From positions 1 to 64,000 of the forward strand of contig NZ_JNXC01000023.1 in the NCBI RefSeq assembly GCF_000716595.1: a DNA stretch of 64,000 nt. The letters run 5' to 3'. The stretch's first letter is position 1; each line of letters opens with the position of its first letter. A model generated the notes under the pieces. The model searched no databases. It was not told the origin of the DNA and worked only from the letters and a program-made list of their open reading frames with translations. The position numbers and the translations under genes were made by a program. The DNA is from Saccharothrix sp. NRRL B-16314. GTDB taxonomy: Bacteria > Actinomycetota > Actinomycetes > Mycobacteriales > Pseudonocardiaceae. Shown here piece by piece: positions 41,450 through 49,711 of this stretch.

Positions 41450-42793
41450 ATGATGATCCTGGCCAGCGTGCTCGGCATCGTCGCCGTGGTGCTCCTCACC
41501 ATCGGCACGTTCATCGCGGTCGCCGCCGAGTTCTCCCTGACCGCCCTGGAGCGCAGCACCGTCGAGTCGCACGTCGCCCAGGTCGGCGACGCCAAGGCGC
41601 GGACGGTGGAGAAGGCGCACCGCTCCCTGTCGTTCCAGCTCTCCGGTTCGCAGCTGGCGATCACCATCACCACGCTGATCACCGGCTACATCGCCGAACC
41701 CACCATCGCCCGGCTGGTCTCCCCCGTGCTGACCGCCCTCGGCGTGCCCGCGTCGGCGTCCGGGCCGATCGCGCTGACCTTCGCGCTGGCGCTGGCCACG
41801 GCCCTGTCGATGGTGTTCGGCGAGCTGGTGCCGAAGAACCTGGCCATCGCGAAGCCGTTGGAGACGGCGCGTGCCGTCGCGGGCGTGCAGGCCGGGTTCT
41901 CCGCCGTGTTCCGGTGGCTGATCACCGGGTTGAACGGCACCGCGAACTGGCTGGTGCGGAGGCTCGGCGTCGAGCCCGCGGAGGAGCTGGCGTCGGCCCG
42001 GTCGCCGCAGGAGCTGGGCGCGCTGATCCGCTCCAGCGCCGAGCACGGCACCATCGACCCCGGCACCGCGACCCTGCTGGACCGGTCGCTGCGCTTCGGC
42101 GACCGCACCGCGGAGGAGCTGATGACGCCGCGCGTGCGGGTGGAGTCGCTGCGCGCCGACGCGACCGTGCTGGACTTGGTGGCGAAGGCGCGGGAGACGG
42201 GTTTCTCCCGGTTCCCCGTCTACCACGGCGACCTGGACCAGGTGCGGGGCATCGTGCACGTCAAGCAGGTGTTCGGGGTGCCGCGCTCGCAGCGGGCGAC
42301 CACGCCGGTGTCGGCGCTGACCAGGCCGGTGCAGACGGTGCCGGCGACGCTGGAGGGCGACGCGCTGCTGGACCGGCTGCGCGCCTCCGGCCTCCAGACC
42401 GCGCTGGTGGTGGACGAGTACGGCGGCACGGCGGGCCTGGTCACGTTGGAGGACCTGGTCGAGGAGATCGTCGGTGACGTGCGCGACGAGCACGACCGGC
42501 GGGAGACGGCGCCGGTGCGGCGGCTCGGCGGCGACGCGTGGCTGGTGTCCGGGCTGCTGCGGGACGACGAGATCGCCGAGGCGACCGGGTTCCGGATGCC
42601 CGAGGGGGACTACGAGACCGTGGCGGGCCTGGTGATGGCGCGGTTGGGCCGGATCCCGGACGCGGGTGACGAGATCCGCGTGGACGACTGGCGGATCACG
42701 GTGGTGCAGATGGACCGGCACCGGGTGGCCGAACTGCGGGTCGCACGGGCCGCCGAGCCGCCGGTGCCCGACCGATCGGGGTCGTCGCTGTGA
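41450..42793 (+). CDS. CNNM/CorC-type hemolysin-family membrane protein (first of two)
   Basis: A 447-residue membrane protein of the DUF21-CBS-CorC family, implicated in Mg2+/Co2+ export and in envelope stability. The DUF21 domain (about residues 1-190) has three to four hydrophobic helices (ILASVLGIVAVVLLTIGTF, IALTFALALATALSM) and the motif GELVPKNLAIAKP. A CBS pair follows (RFPVYHGDLDQVRGIVHVK, ALVVDEYGGTAGLVTLEDL), then a C-terminal CorC_HlyC domain (ETVAGLVMARLGRIP). ATG 41453 is an alternative start. The stop overlaps the start of a paralogue, the same tandem as Rv1842c-Rv1841c of M. tuberculosis. Confidence 0.92.
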   Translation: MMILASVLGIVAVVLLTIGTFIAVAAEFSLTALERSTVESHVAQVGDAKARTVEKAHRSLSFQLSGSQLAITITTLITGYIAEPTIARLVSPVLTALGVPASASGPIALTFALALATALSMVFGELVPKNLAIAKPLETARAVAGVQAGFSAVFRWLITGLNGTANWLVRRLGVEPAEELASARSPQELGALIRSSAEHGTIDPGTATLLDRSLRFGDRTAEELMTPRVRVESLRADATVLDLVAKARETGFSRFPVYHGDLDQVRGIVHVKQVFGVPRSQRATTPVSALTRPVQTVPATLEGDALLDRLRASGLQTALVVDEYGGTAGLVTLEDLVEEIVGDVRDEHDRRETAPVRRLGGDAWLVSGLLRDDEIAEATGFRMPEGDYETVAGLVMARLGRIPDAGDEIRVDDWRITVVQMDRHRVAELRVARAAEPPVPDRSGSSL

Positions 42794-43824
42794 GCATCCT
42801 GGTGATCCTGCTGCTGTTGGCGGGCAACGCCTTCTTCGTCGGCGCCGAGTTCGCCATCATCACCGCCCGCCGCGACCGGCTGGAGGCGCTGGCCGAGCAG
42901 GGCAGCAGCCGGGCCCGCGCGGTGATCAAGGCGGGCCGCGAGCTGCCGCTGCTGATCGCGGGCGCGCAGCTCGGCATCACCCTGTGCTCGCTCGGCCTGG
43001 GCGCGCTGGGCGAGCCGGCGGTGGCGGCGATGCTGGAGGCCCCGTTCCACGGCGTCGGCATCCCGGACGCGGTGCGGCACGGTGTGGCGTTCGCGTTGGC
43101 GCTGATCATCGTGGTGGCGCTGCACACGGTGCTGGGCGAGATGGTGCCGAAGAACCTGGCGATCGCCGGGCCGGAGCGCACCGCGCTGCTGCTGGTGCCC
43201 GCGCACCTGTGGTTCTGCCGCCTGGTCGCGCCGCTGCTGCGCGGGTTCACCGTGGTGGCGACCGCGGTGCTGCGGCTCATCGGCGTGACGCCGAAGGAGG
43301 AGCTGGAGTCCGCGTACACGCGCGACGAGCTGGCCCTGCTGATCGCGCAGTCCCGCCAGGAAGGGCTGCTGGAGGACTCGGAGCACCGGCGGCTGGCGAA
43401 GACGCTGTCCTCCGCCGAACGCACCGTGGCCGACGTCCTTGTGCCGCTGGACCGCGTCACGTCGGTGTCCGGGCGGCCCACCATGGGCGAGGTGGAGGCC
43501 GCCGTGTCGGCCACCGGCTTCTCCCGCTTCCCCGTCCGCGAGGACGACCGGCTGATCGGCTACCTGCACGTCAAGGACGTGCTGGACCTGTCGGACGCCG
43601 ACCCGTCGACGCGGGTGCCGCCGACCAGGGTGCGCGGGCTGCCGCAGGTGCCGGTGGAAGCGAGCCTGGACGACGCGGTGGCGTCGCTGCGGCGCTCGCA
43701 GAGCCACCTGGCGCAGGCCGTGTCGGCGGACGGCGTCGTGCACGGCGTGGTGGCGTTGGAGGACCTGGTCGAGGAGTACGTGGGCACCGTCCGCGACGGC
43801 ACGCACGTCCGCCGCGAGCTGTAG
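42790..43824 (+). CDS. CNNM/CorC-type hemolysin-family membrane protein (second of two)
   Basis: A 344-residue paralogue of the preceding gene. The DUF21 part has VILLLLAGNAFFVGAEFAI and VAFALALIIVVALHTV with GEMVPKNLAIAGP, and a CBS pair is present (RFPVREDDRLIGYLHVK, VVHGVVALEDLVEEYVG). The CorC_HlyC C-terminal domain of the first protein is missing here; the protein ends soon after the second CBS. The GTG start overlaps the upstream stop (GTGA). The coupled, unequal pair suggests a heterodimeric transporter or regulator of cation export. Confidence 0.92.
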   Translation: MSILVILLLLAGNAFFVGAEFAIITARRDRLEALAEQGSSRARAVIKAGRELPLLIAGAQLGITLCSLGLGALGEPAVAAMLEAPFHGVGIPDAVRHGVAFALALIIVVALHTVLGEMVPKNLAIAGPERTALLLVPAHLWFCRLVAPLLRGFTVVATAVLRLIGVTPKEELESAYTRDELALLIAQSRQEGLLEDSEHRRLAKTLSSAERTVADVLVPLDRVTSVSGRPTMGEVEAAVSATGFSRFPVREDDRLIGYLHVKDVLDLSDADPSTRVPPTRVRGLPQVPVEASLDDAVASLRRSQSHLAQAVSADGVVHGVVALEDLVEEYVGTVRDGTHVRREL

Positions 43825-43887
43825 CGGTGGGTGAGGCGGGCGCCGGTGACCGCCTCGTTCCCGTCCGCACGTCGGCGCTCGCCTAGG

Positions 43888-44574
43888 TCACGACGCCGGA
43901 CGCACCGCGGGCAGGCCGATCCGGTCCCGGCCGCGTTCCCGCTCGTCGTCGCCCGACAGCTCCAGCGGTGGCACGCTCACCAGCTCCAGGTCGTGGTCGG
44001 CGGCTCGGTCGAGGGCCGCCACGATCCACGACTCGAAGTCGGCGTTGGCGGCCATCGCGGCCCGCCGCCACCGGTCCACCGCCTCGGTGCCCGCGCTCAC
44101 CCGCGGCATCACCACCCGGTACGCCTTCGAGCCCGGGTCGCGGTTCTCCCGCAACGCCCGCCGCAGCGCGGTCCGCGACCAGCTCTCCCGCTCGGCCCGG
44201 TCCAGCCACTCGTCCTGCTCGGCCGGCGGCAGCGCCGCGACCTCCGCGTGGTGCTGGAACGGCAGCCCCGGCCGGCGCCGGGACGGCTCGAACTTGCGCG
44301 CGATCCACGCGTAGTTGCGCAACGTCTGGTAGTCGAGCCCCACAGCTTCGACCGCCCGACGGTACCGGTCGGTGTACTTGTCCTGGCCGAAGACGAGCCA
44401 GTCGCCGAGGTACCACGCGGACGAGCTGGCGATGCGCGAGATGCGCTGCCCCGCCTGCTCCCACGACTCGAACGTGACGTTCCGCGGGAACGCCAACCCC
44501 ACCGGGGTGGTGAGGATCCGGCCATCGACCCCGACGGCAGGCCGCCGGGGCTGCACTCCGTTCACCTTGTCCAC
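43888..44574 (-). CDS. LmbU-family transcriptional regulator
   Basis: A 228-residue protein that I recognise as a member of the LmbU/NovE family, known for pathway-specific activators of lincomycin and aminocoumarin clusters. The diagnostic run is FESWEQAGQRISRI, SSAWYLGDWLVFGQDKY, then LDYQTLRNYAWIARKFEPS and LPFQHHAEVAALPPAEQDEW. DNA binding has been shown for LmbU through a non-classical HTH. The GTG is preceded by GGGGGAG; an in-frame start 51 bp upstream exists. No antibiotic biosynthetic genes surround it, so this copy is an orphan, divergent from an ECF sigma operon. Confidence 0.85.
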   Translation of the reverse strand: MDKVNGVQPRRPAVGVDGRILTTPVGLAFPRNVTFESWEQAGQRISRIASSSAWYLGDWLVFGQDKYTDRYRRAVEAVGLDYQTLRNYAWIARKFEPSRRRPGLPFQHHAEVAALPPAEQDEWLDRAERESWSRTALRRALRENRDPGSKAYRVVMPRVSAGTEAVDRWRRAAMAANADFESWIVAALDRAADHDLELVSVPPLELSGDDERERGRDRIGLPAVRPAS

Positions 44575-44722
44575 TAGCTCCCCCTGATTTGCTCTGGACG
44601 TCCTTGCTACTCCAGGGGTCCTCACACACCGGTCAACTTCCGCTCACACCGTGAACCCGATCGGGCCCGCCGGCGGATAGCAGGTGACCGCCCTTCACCG
44701 GGGAACAGCCGGAAAGGCCACC

Positions 44723-45301
44723 ATGACACCCACCGACGCCGAGATCATCGACCGATCGCGGCACGAGCCGGACGCGTTCGCCGCGATCTTCGACCGGCAC
44801 GCGCCGCACATCCAGCGGTACCTCGCGCGCAGGCTCGGCACGCAGGTCGCGGACGACCTCGTGGCCGAGACGTTCCTGACGGCGTTCGACAAGCGGGAGC
44901 GCTACGACCGGACCCGCCCGGACGCCCGGCCGTGGCTGTACGGCATCGCCACGAACCTCGTCGGGCAACACCGCAGGCAAGAGGCTCGCCGCTACCAGGC
45001 CCGCTCGTCCGACCACCACGCCGCCGCCGAGGCGGACCACGCGGACCGCGTCGCCGCCGAGGTCACCGCGCAGGCCATGCGCTCGATGCTGGCCGGTGCG
45101 CTGGGCGGGCTGTCCGACGAGGACCGGGACGTGCTGCTCCTGATCGCGTGGGAACAGCTGTCCTACGAGGGGGTCGCGGCGGCGCTGGAGATCCCCGTCG
45201 GCACGGTGCGGTCCCGGTTGAACCGGGCCCGCCGCAAGGTCAGGCAGGCCCTGGGCGGGCAGAACCCCACCGAGATCGAGGAGTTGCTGAACAATGGATG
45301 A
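44723..45301 (+). CDS. ECF-type RNA polymerase sigma factor
   Basis: A 192-residue ECF sigma factor. Region 2 is PDAFAAIFDRHAPHIQRYLA with DLVAETFLTAF, and region 4 is LSDEDRDVLLLIAWEQLSYE with GTVRSRLNRARRKVRQAL. It has no C-terminal extension. It overlaps the downstream membrane protein gene by eight bases; sigma plus CU044_5270-type protein is a recurrent actinomycete pair in which the second protein probably acts as membrane-bound control. The ATG gives MTPTDAEII; GGAAAGG lies upstream. Confidence 0.92.
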   Translation: MTPTDAEIIDRSRHEPDAFAAIFDRHAPHIQRYLARRLGTQVADDLVAETFLTAFDKRERYDRTRPDARPWLYGIATNLVGQHRRQEARRYQARSSDHHAAAEADHADRVAAEVTAQAMRSMLAGALGGLSDEDRDVLLLIAWEQLSYEGVAAALEIPVGTVRSRLNRARRKVRQALGGQNPTEIEELLNNG

Positions 45302-46241
45302 GCTCCAGCTGGTGCGCGAACTGGGCGACGAGACGCCGTTGCCGGACCAGGCGGCGCTGGCGCCCGCCCGCGACGCGTTCATGGCCGGGATCGCCGGTCG
45401 GGGGCCGGTGCGACTGCGGAAGCGGCGTTCCCGCTACGCGCTGGTCGGCACGGCGGCGATCGGGTTGGCGGCGGCGGTCGCGGCGACCATCGTGCTGATG
45501 CCGGCGGGCCGACCGGTCACCGGGGGGAACGCGGCGACCGCGCCGTCGTCGGCCTCGTCGCCGGACTCGTCGGCGGCCGAGGTGACGGACCCCGTGCGGC
45601 TGCTCGCCCGCGCCGCCCGGACGGCCCGCGACGACACGTCGACACCGCCACGGGCGGACCAGTTCGTGTACACGCGCAGCGCCGGTGAAGGCGGACCCGA
45701 GCGGGAGATCTGGAAGTCCGTCGACGGCACCCTCGACGGTCTGCTGCACCACCCCGACGGCTCGAAGAGCCCGCTGCCGGGGTGCCGGGACGGGCAGGCC
45801 GCCGTGGTAAAGGGCCCCGAGGTGCTGCCCGGCGTCACCGAGCCGTGCGAGCCGCGCCCGGCGTACCGGTCGGACTTGCCGACGGACGTCGACGGGATGC
45901 TCGCGTACCTCGACGCGAACGCCAGTGGCGAGCCGGGCAGCGTCAACGCGCGCGGCAAGGACGTGCTCGGCCTGATCAACGAGTCCCTCCTGCCGCCGCT
46001 GTCGAGGGCGGCGCTGTACGACGCGGCGGCGCGGGTGCCCGGCCTGTCCGTGGTGCCGGACGCGCGTGACGCGGCGGGCCGGCCGGGGATCGGCATCACC
46101 TGGCCCGTGCCGGCGGGTTCGAAGGCCGAGGCGCGGCCGGTGGTGATCGTGTTCGACAAGGACACCCACGAGCTGCTCGGCACGAACTTCCACGCCATCA
46201 TCGCGCTGGCCGTGGTCGACCAGGCCGGACAGCGGCCCTGA
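45294..46241 (+). CDS. CU044_5270-type membrane protein, sigma-factor partner
   Basis: A 315-residue single-pass membrane protein. About 45 N-terminal cytoplasmic residues (MDELQLVRELGDETPLP) precede a helix at about 48-70 (ALVGTAAIGLAAAVAATIVL), followed by a Ser/Ala-rich linker and a large outside domain. The outside part contains QFVYTRSAGE and REIWKSVDG, characteristic of the CU044_5270 family found after ECF sigma factors. It has no zinc HxxxCxxC anti-sigma motif. An anti-sigma or signal-sensing role is inferred from the overlapping gene pair. A strong hairpin follows. Confidence 0.85.
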   Translation: MDELQLVRELGDETPLPDQAALAPARDAFMAGIAGRGPVRLRKRRSRYALVGTAAIGLAAAVAATIVLMPAGRPVTGGNAATAPSSASSPDSSAAEVTDPVRLLARAARTARDDTSTPPRADQFVYTRSAGEGGPEREIWKSVDGTLDGLLHHPDGSKSPLPGCRDGQAAVVKGPEVLPGVTEPCEPRPAYRSDLPTDVDGMLAYLDANASGEPGSVNARGKDVLGLINESLLPPLSRAALYDAAARVPGLSVVPDARDAAGRPGIGITWPVPAGSKAEARPVVIVFDKDTHELLGTNFHAIIALAVVDQAGQRP

Positions 46242-46247
46242 GTGCCC

Positions 46248-46285
46248 GGGTGGGACCGGCCGAGGGGGCACGGCCGGTCCCACCC
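46248..46285 (+). terminator. Terminator of the ECF sigma operon
   Basis: Perfect 15-bp stem (GGGTGGGACCGGCCG and complement) with an eight-base loop, seven bp after the stop. Confidence 0.8.
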
Positions 46286-46301
46286 GACTACGGTTGGTCA
46301 C

Positions 46302-46583
46302 GTGGATCCGCGTGAGGATGACGAAGACGACTTCGAGCCGGAAGAGGACGAGGACGAGTTCGACGAGGACGGGTTCGACGACGACGACGTCGAGGACGAG
46401 GACGACCTGTTCGGCGTGACCTCCGAACCCCGCACCATCTGCCACCTGTGCGGCGGCGCGGGGTTCATCGCGAACCCGACGTCGGCCGTGATCGGCGGTG
46501 CGCCGCGAACGGTGGACAACGGCCGGGAGTGCCCGCACTGCAAGGGCGCCCGCAAGTTCCCCGGCCTGGTCCCGCCGCTCTGA
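46302..46583 (+). CDS. Small acidic protein with DnaJ-like zinc knuckle
   Basis: A 93-residue protein. The first 40 residues are almost entirely Asp and Glu. The C-terminal half has ICHLCGGAGFI and, 27 residues later, CPHCKGARKF, the CxxCxGxG-type knuckle of DnaJ zinc fingers and of small actinobacterial zinc-ribbon proteins. The GTG is preceded at seven bases by TACGGT, a good -10, so the transcript is probably leaderless, and that fixes the start. An RNA- or protein-binding role is possible, but the function is unknown. Confidence 0.78.
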   Translation: MDPREDDEDDFEPEEDEDEFDEDGFDDDDVEDEDDLFGVTSEPRTICHLCGGAGFIANPTSAVIGGAPRTVDNGRECPHCKGARKFPGLVPPL

Positions 46584-46593
46584 CCCCAGGCCA

Positions 46594-47799
46594 TCAGCGC
46601 GCGGCGGCGGTCTGCTCCGCCTCGCGGAACGCCCGCGTCGACAGGCCGCGCCAGGTGACGGCCAGCGCGCCGACCTGGATCAGCGTCGCCATCACCCACA
46701 CCGCCCGCAGGCCGAAACCGGCCGCGACGAAACCACCGGCCAGCGCGCCGAACGGCGTCAGGCCCCAGGCCAGCGCGCGGTGGCCGGTCAGGACCCGGCC
46801 CAGCAGGGCGGGCGGGGTGAAGCGCTGCCGGCTGGACTGCGAGCAGACGTTCCACACCATCACGATCGCCGACATCACGAACCACACCACGCCGATCGAC
46901 CACGCCCACGGCGGCAGCACGGCGATGAGCACCTGCCCCGCGACCATGCCGACCTGGGCGAGCCGCATCGACCACGCGTAGCCGATCCGGTCCACGATCC
47001 GGCCCACCACGAAGGACGACGCCACCCAGCCGGCCGCGCCGCACGCCAGCATCACGCCGTAGCCGACCGACCCGAGGCCCAGCACCTCCTTGACGTACAG
47101 CACGAACATCGACATCGACGCGCTCGCCGCGAACGACCCGAGCGCCACCGCGACCGTGATCGACAGCAGCAGCCGCGTGGCGATCAGGAACTTCAGCCCG
47201 TCGGCGATGTCGCGCAGCGGGTGCTTCACCGACGGCGTGACCGGCGCCGAGCGCAGCCCCGGCACCAGCGCGACCGCGACCACCGCCGCCGCGCACGCGA
47301 CCCACGCCGGCGTGCCGAGGCCGTACGCGACCAGGAAGCCGGCCGCCGGCGGCACCACGAACTGCACCACGCCGCGGTCGATCACGATCAGCCTGGTGTT
47401 GGCCCTGGACAGCCGCTCCGGCTCCACCACCTCGGGCACCAGCGTGCCGGTCGCGCCGTCACCGAGCACCTGAGCCGACGTCACCACGAACGCCACGACC
47501 ACCAGCAGCGGCAGGCTCAGCGCGTCCGTCACCCCCGCCACGGCGAGCGCCAGCGCAGCGCACCCCTGCACCGCGTAGGCCGACGCGAGCACCGTGCTGC
47601 GCCGCACCCGGTCGATCAGCACACCCGCGAACAGCGAGAACAACAGCCATGGCGACTGACCCACCACGTTCACCAGCGACAGCTGACGCGGGTCCGAGGT
47701 GATCGTCGCCGCGATCCACGGCAACACCGCCAACATCAGGCCTTCGGCCACCGAACCGGACACCGCGACGGCCTGCAGCCGCACCCACCCCCTGGACAT
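46594..47799 (-). CDS. MFS transporter
   Basis: A 401-residue major facilitator with about 12 hydrophobic helices. The conserved loop after helix 2 reads GVLIDRVRRSTVLA and its counterpart in the second half is GRIVDRIGYAWSM. The general look is that of the drug-efflux/macrolide (MefA-like) and enterobactin-exporter type. The ATG is preceded by AAGGTG. It is divergent, across 59 bp, from an ArsR-like regulator that probably controls it. Substrate and direction (export) are inferred from family resemblance only. Confidence 0.9.
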   Translation of the reverse strand: MSRGWVRLQAVAVSGSVAEGLMLAVLPWIAATITSDPRQLSLVNVVGQSPWLLFSLFAGVLIDRVRRSTVLASAYAVQGCAALALAVAGVTDALSLPLLVVVAFVVTSAQVLGDGATGTLVPEVVEPERLSRANTRLIVIDRGVVQFVVPPAAGFLVAYGLGTPAWVACAAAVVAVALVPGLRSAPVTPSVKHPLRDIADGLKFLIATRLLLSITVAVALGSFAASASMSMFVLYVKEVLGLGSVGYGVMLACGAAGWVASSFVVGRIVDRIGYAWSMRLAQVGMVAGQVLIAVLPPWAWSIGVVWFVMSAIVMVWNVCSQSSRQRFTPPALLGRVLTGHRALAWGLTPFGALAGGFVAAGFGLRAVWVMATLIQVGALAVTWRGLSTRAFREAEQTAAAR

Positions 47800-47858
47800 G
47801 GTCGACACCTTGTCAACAGCCACTGGCGATCGACGACGTTTTAGCGTGGAGTGAACCC

Positions 47859-48758
47859 ATGGCTCTCCGCTTCGCCGTCTCACCGCTCTGGGAGACGATC
47901 GCCGGCTTGCGCGTGCTCGCCTCACCCACGCTGTCCCCGGTGCACCAGCGGTGGATCGCGTGGGCCGAGAAGCGGCTCGGCGAGCTGGGTCCGGACCCGT
48001 CGCTGCTGCACCTGCTCGCGACCCGGCCGGTGGTGCCGGAGTTCCTGATCCCGACGCCGGGCAAGCGGTCCGTCGGCGTCGAGGTGGAGATCGACGCGCT
48101 CGCGGTCGCCACGCCGGAGCGGATCGCGGCGGCCGTGGACGACCCGGGGCTGCGAGCCGACCCGACGACCGCGATCGCCGCCATGCAGGAACGGCTGCAC
48201 GCGGTGCACGACGCGATCATCGCGCCGGTCTGGCCACGGCTGGAGGGTGTGCTCCAAGGCGACGTGGAACGGCGCGGACGGCGGCTGGTCGAGCTGGGTG
48301 GACCGACCGTGCTGGCCGAACTCCACCCGGAGGTGTCGTACCGCAACCCCGAGCTGACGGTCGCGGATCGGACCGTCCTCATCGGCGAACGCGACCTGGT
48401 GCTGGTGCCGTCCGCGTTCACCTGGCCGCACGCCTACCTGCGGGACAGTCCGGTGCGGCTGGGGCTCTGCTACCCGGCGCACGGCTTCGGCTCGTTGTGG
48501 GAGCGGTCGGACGCGCCCACGCACGACGCGCTCGCCCGGCTGGTCGGCGGCACCCGTGCGCGGCTGCTGTGCGAGCTGGAACGGCCGAGCACCGTGACGG
48601 AGCTGGCGACCCGGCTCGGCGTGACGGTCGGCTCGGTGTCGCAACACCTGGGTGTGCTTCGCGCGGCGGGCCTGGCGGTCAGCCGCCGTGAGGGGCGTGA
48701 AGTGGTGTCGCTGCGCACCGGGCTCGGGTTGGCGCTGGTCCGGGGGGAAGTACTCTGA
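47859..48758 (+). CDS. ArsR-like winged-helix regulator with DUF5937 N-terminal domain
   Basis: A 299-residue transcription factor. The C-terminal winged helix is ARLLCELERPSTVTELATRL followed by TVGSVSQHLGVLRAAGL and VSRREGREVV. The N-terminal 200 residues (FAVSPLWETIAGLRVLASP) are the DUF5937-type domain that usually accompanies such HTHs in actinomycetes and is presumed to bind an effector. GGAG lies before the ATG. It is divergent from the MFS transporter, its likely target, and is followed at seven bases by the next gene. Confidence 0.88.
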   Translation: MALRFAVSPLWETIAGLRVLASPTLSPVHQRWIAWAEKRLGELGPDPSLLHLLATRPVVPEFLIPTPGKRSVGVEVEIDALAVATPERIAAAVDDPGLRADPTTAIAAMQERLHAVHDAIIAPVWPRLEGVLQGDVERRGRRLVELGGPTVLAELHPEVSYRNPELTVADRTVLIGERDLVLVPSAFTWPHAYLRDSPVRLGLCYPAHGFGSLWERSDAPTHDALARLVGGTRARLLCELERPSTVTELATRLGVTVGSVSQHLGVLRAAGLAVSRREGREVVSLRTGLGLALVRGEVL

Positions 48759-48764
48759 GGAATC

Positions 48765-49658
48765 GTGGGGGTCGTCCTGTCCGAAGCCGAGTGGACCGCG
48801 CGCCGTGACGCGCACGCGGACCGGGTGCGGCAGTGGACCGGCCCGCACCACGAGCGCAAGGCCGCCGGCCTCAAGCACCCGGTGCTGGACTTCCTCTTCT
48901 CGTACTACTCGCACCGCCCGTCCCGGTTGGAACGCTGGCACCCCGGCCCCGGCGTGGTGCTCGAAGGCGACGCCGCACGCGCCTACCTCAAGTGGCCCGT
49001 CTACCGGCGCACCGACGACGGCGTGGCGCTGGACGTCGAGGCGTTCGCCCGGGAACGGGGTAACACGATCGGGTTCGCAGGTCGGCTGCTGACCGCGACG
49101 GCCGGTCGCGCGCCCCGGCTCGGCTGCTTCGGCCTGCACGAGTGGGCGATGGTGTACCGGCAGGAGCCGGAGCAGGTGCGGCACAACGCGTGGCCGCTGC
49201 GGCTGGGCGGCGCGGGCACCGACGAGGTGGTGGAGTCGCAGCGGGTGCAGTGCGGTCACTTCGACGCGTTCCGCTTCTTCACGCCGCAGGCGAGGCCGCG
49301 CAACGCGCTCCAGCCGACCCGGGAGACGCAGGTCGGGCTGGAGCAGCCGGGCTGCCTGCACGCCAACATGGACCTCTTCAAATGGGCGTACAAGCTCGAC
49401 CCGGCCACGCCGTCGGAGCTGGTGGCGGACTGCTTCGAGCTGGCGTTGCGGATTCGCGAACTGGACATGCGGGCGAGCCCGTACGACCTGTCCGCGCTGG
49501 GCTACCGTCCGGTGCCGATCGAAACGGTCGACGGCCGGGCCGAGTACGTGCGGCGGCAGAGCGCGTTCGCCGAGGAAGCCGCGCCGCTGAGGGCCCGGTT
49601 GATCGGCCTGACGCAGGTGTTGTCGCACTTCACCCGATCTGCAGACGCCACCTGTTAG
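48765..49658 (+). CDS. Actinobacterial protein commonly labelled 3-methyladenine DNA glycosylase
   Basis: A 297-residue protein of a family I recall from many actinomycetes under the name 3-methyladenine DNA glycosylase (KHPVLDFLFSYYSHRP, RLERWHPGPGV, CLHANMDLFKWAYKLDP). None of the catalytic motifs of the AlkA, Tag or AAG glycosylases is visible, so the name is doubtful. A conserved-looking SQRVQCGHFDAFRFFTP and paired His/Glu residues could bind metal. The GTG start lies just after the stop of the regulator, with GAGG close by. The function should be treated as unknown. Confidence 0.75.
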   Translation: MGVVLSEAEWTARRDAHADRVRQWTGPHHERKAAGLKHPVLDFLFSYYSHRPSRLERWHPGPGVVLEGDAARAYLKWPVYRRTDDGVALDVEAFARERGNTIGFAGRLLTATAGRAPRLGCFGLHEWAMVYRQEPEQVRHNAWPLRLGGAGTDEVVESQRVQCGHFDAFRFFTPQARPRNALQPTRETQVGLEQPGCLHANMDLFKWAYKLDPATPSELVADCFELALRIRELDMRASPYDLSALGYRPVPIETVDGRAEYVRRQSAFAEEAAPLRARLIGLTQVLSHFTRSADATC

Positions 49659-49711
49659 CGTGGCGCCGGTCGGGATCCGCCAGCCGTAGTCGGACGCTGA
49701 GAGGGAAGACG

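Noticed and set aside
43888..44574. Marker of a lincomycin-type antibiotic cluster
   Set aside because: The LmbU-family gene is isolated among transporter, sigma and regulator genes.
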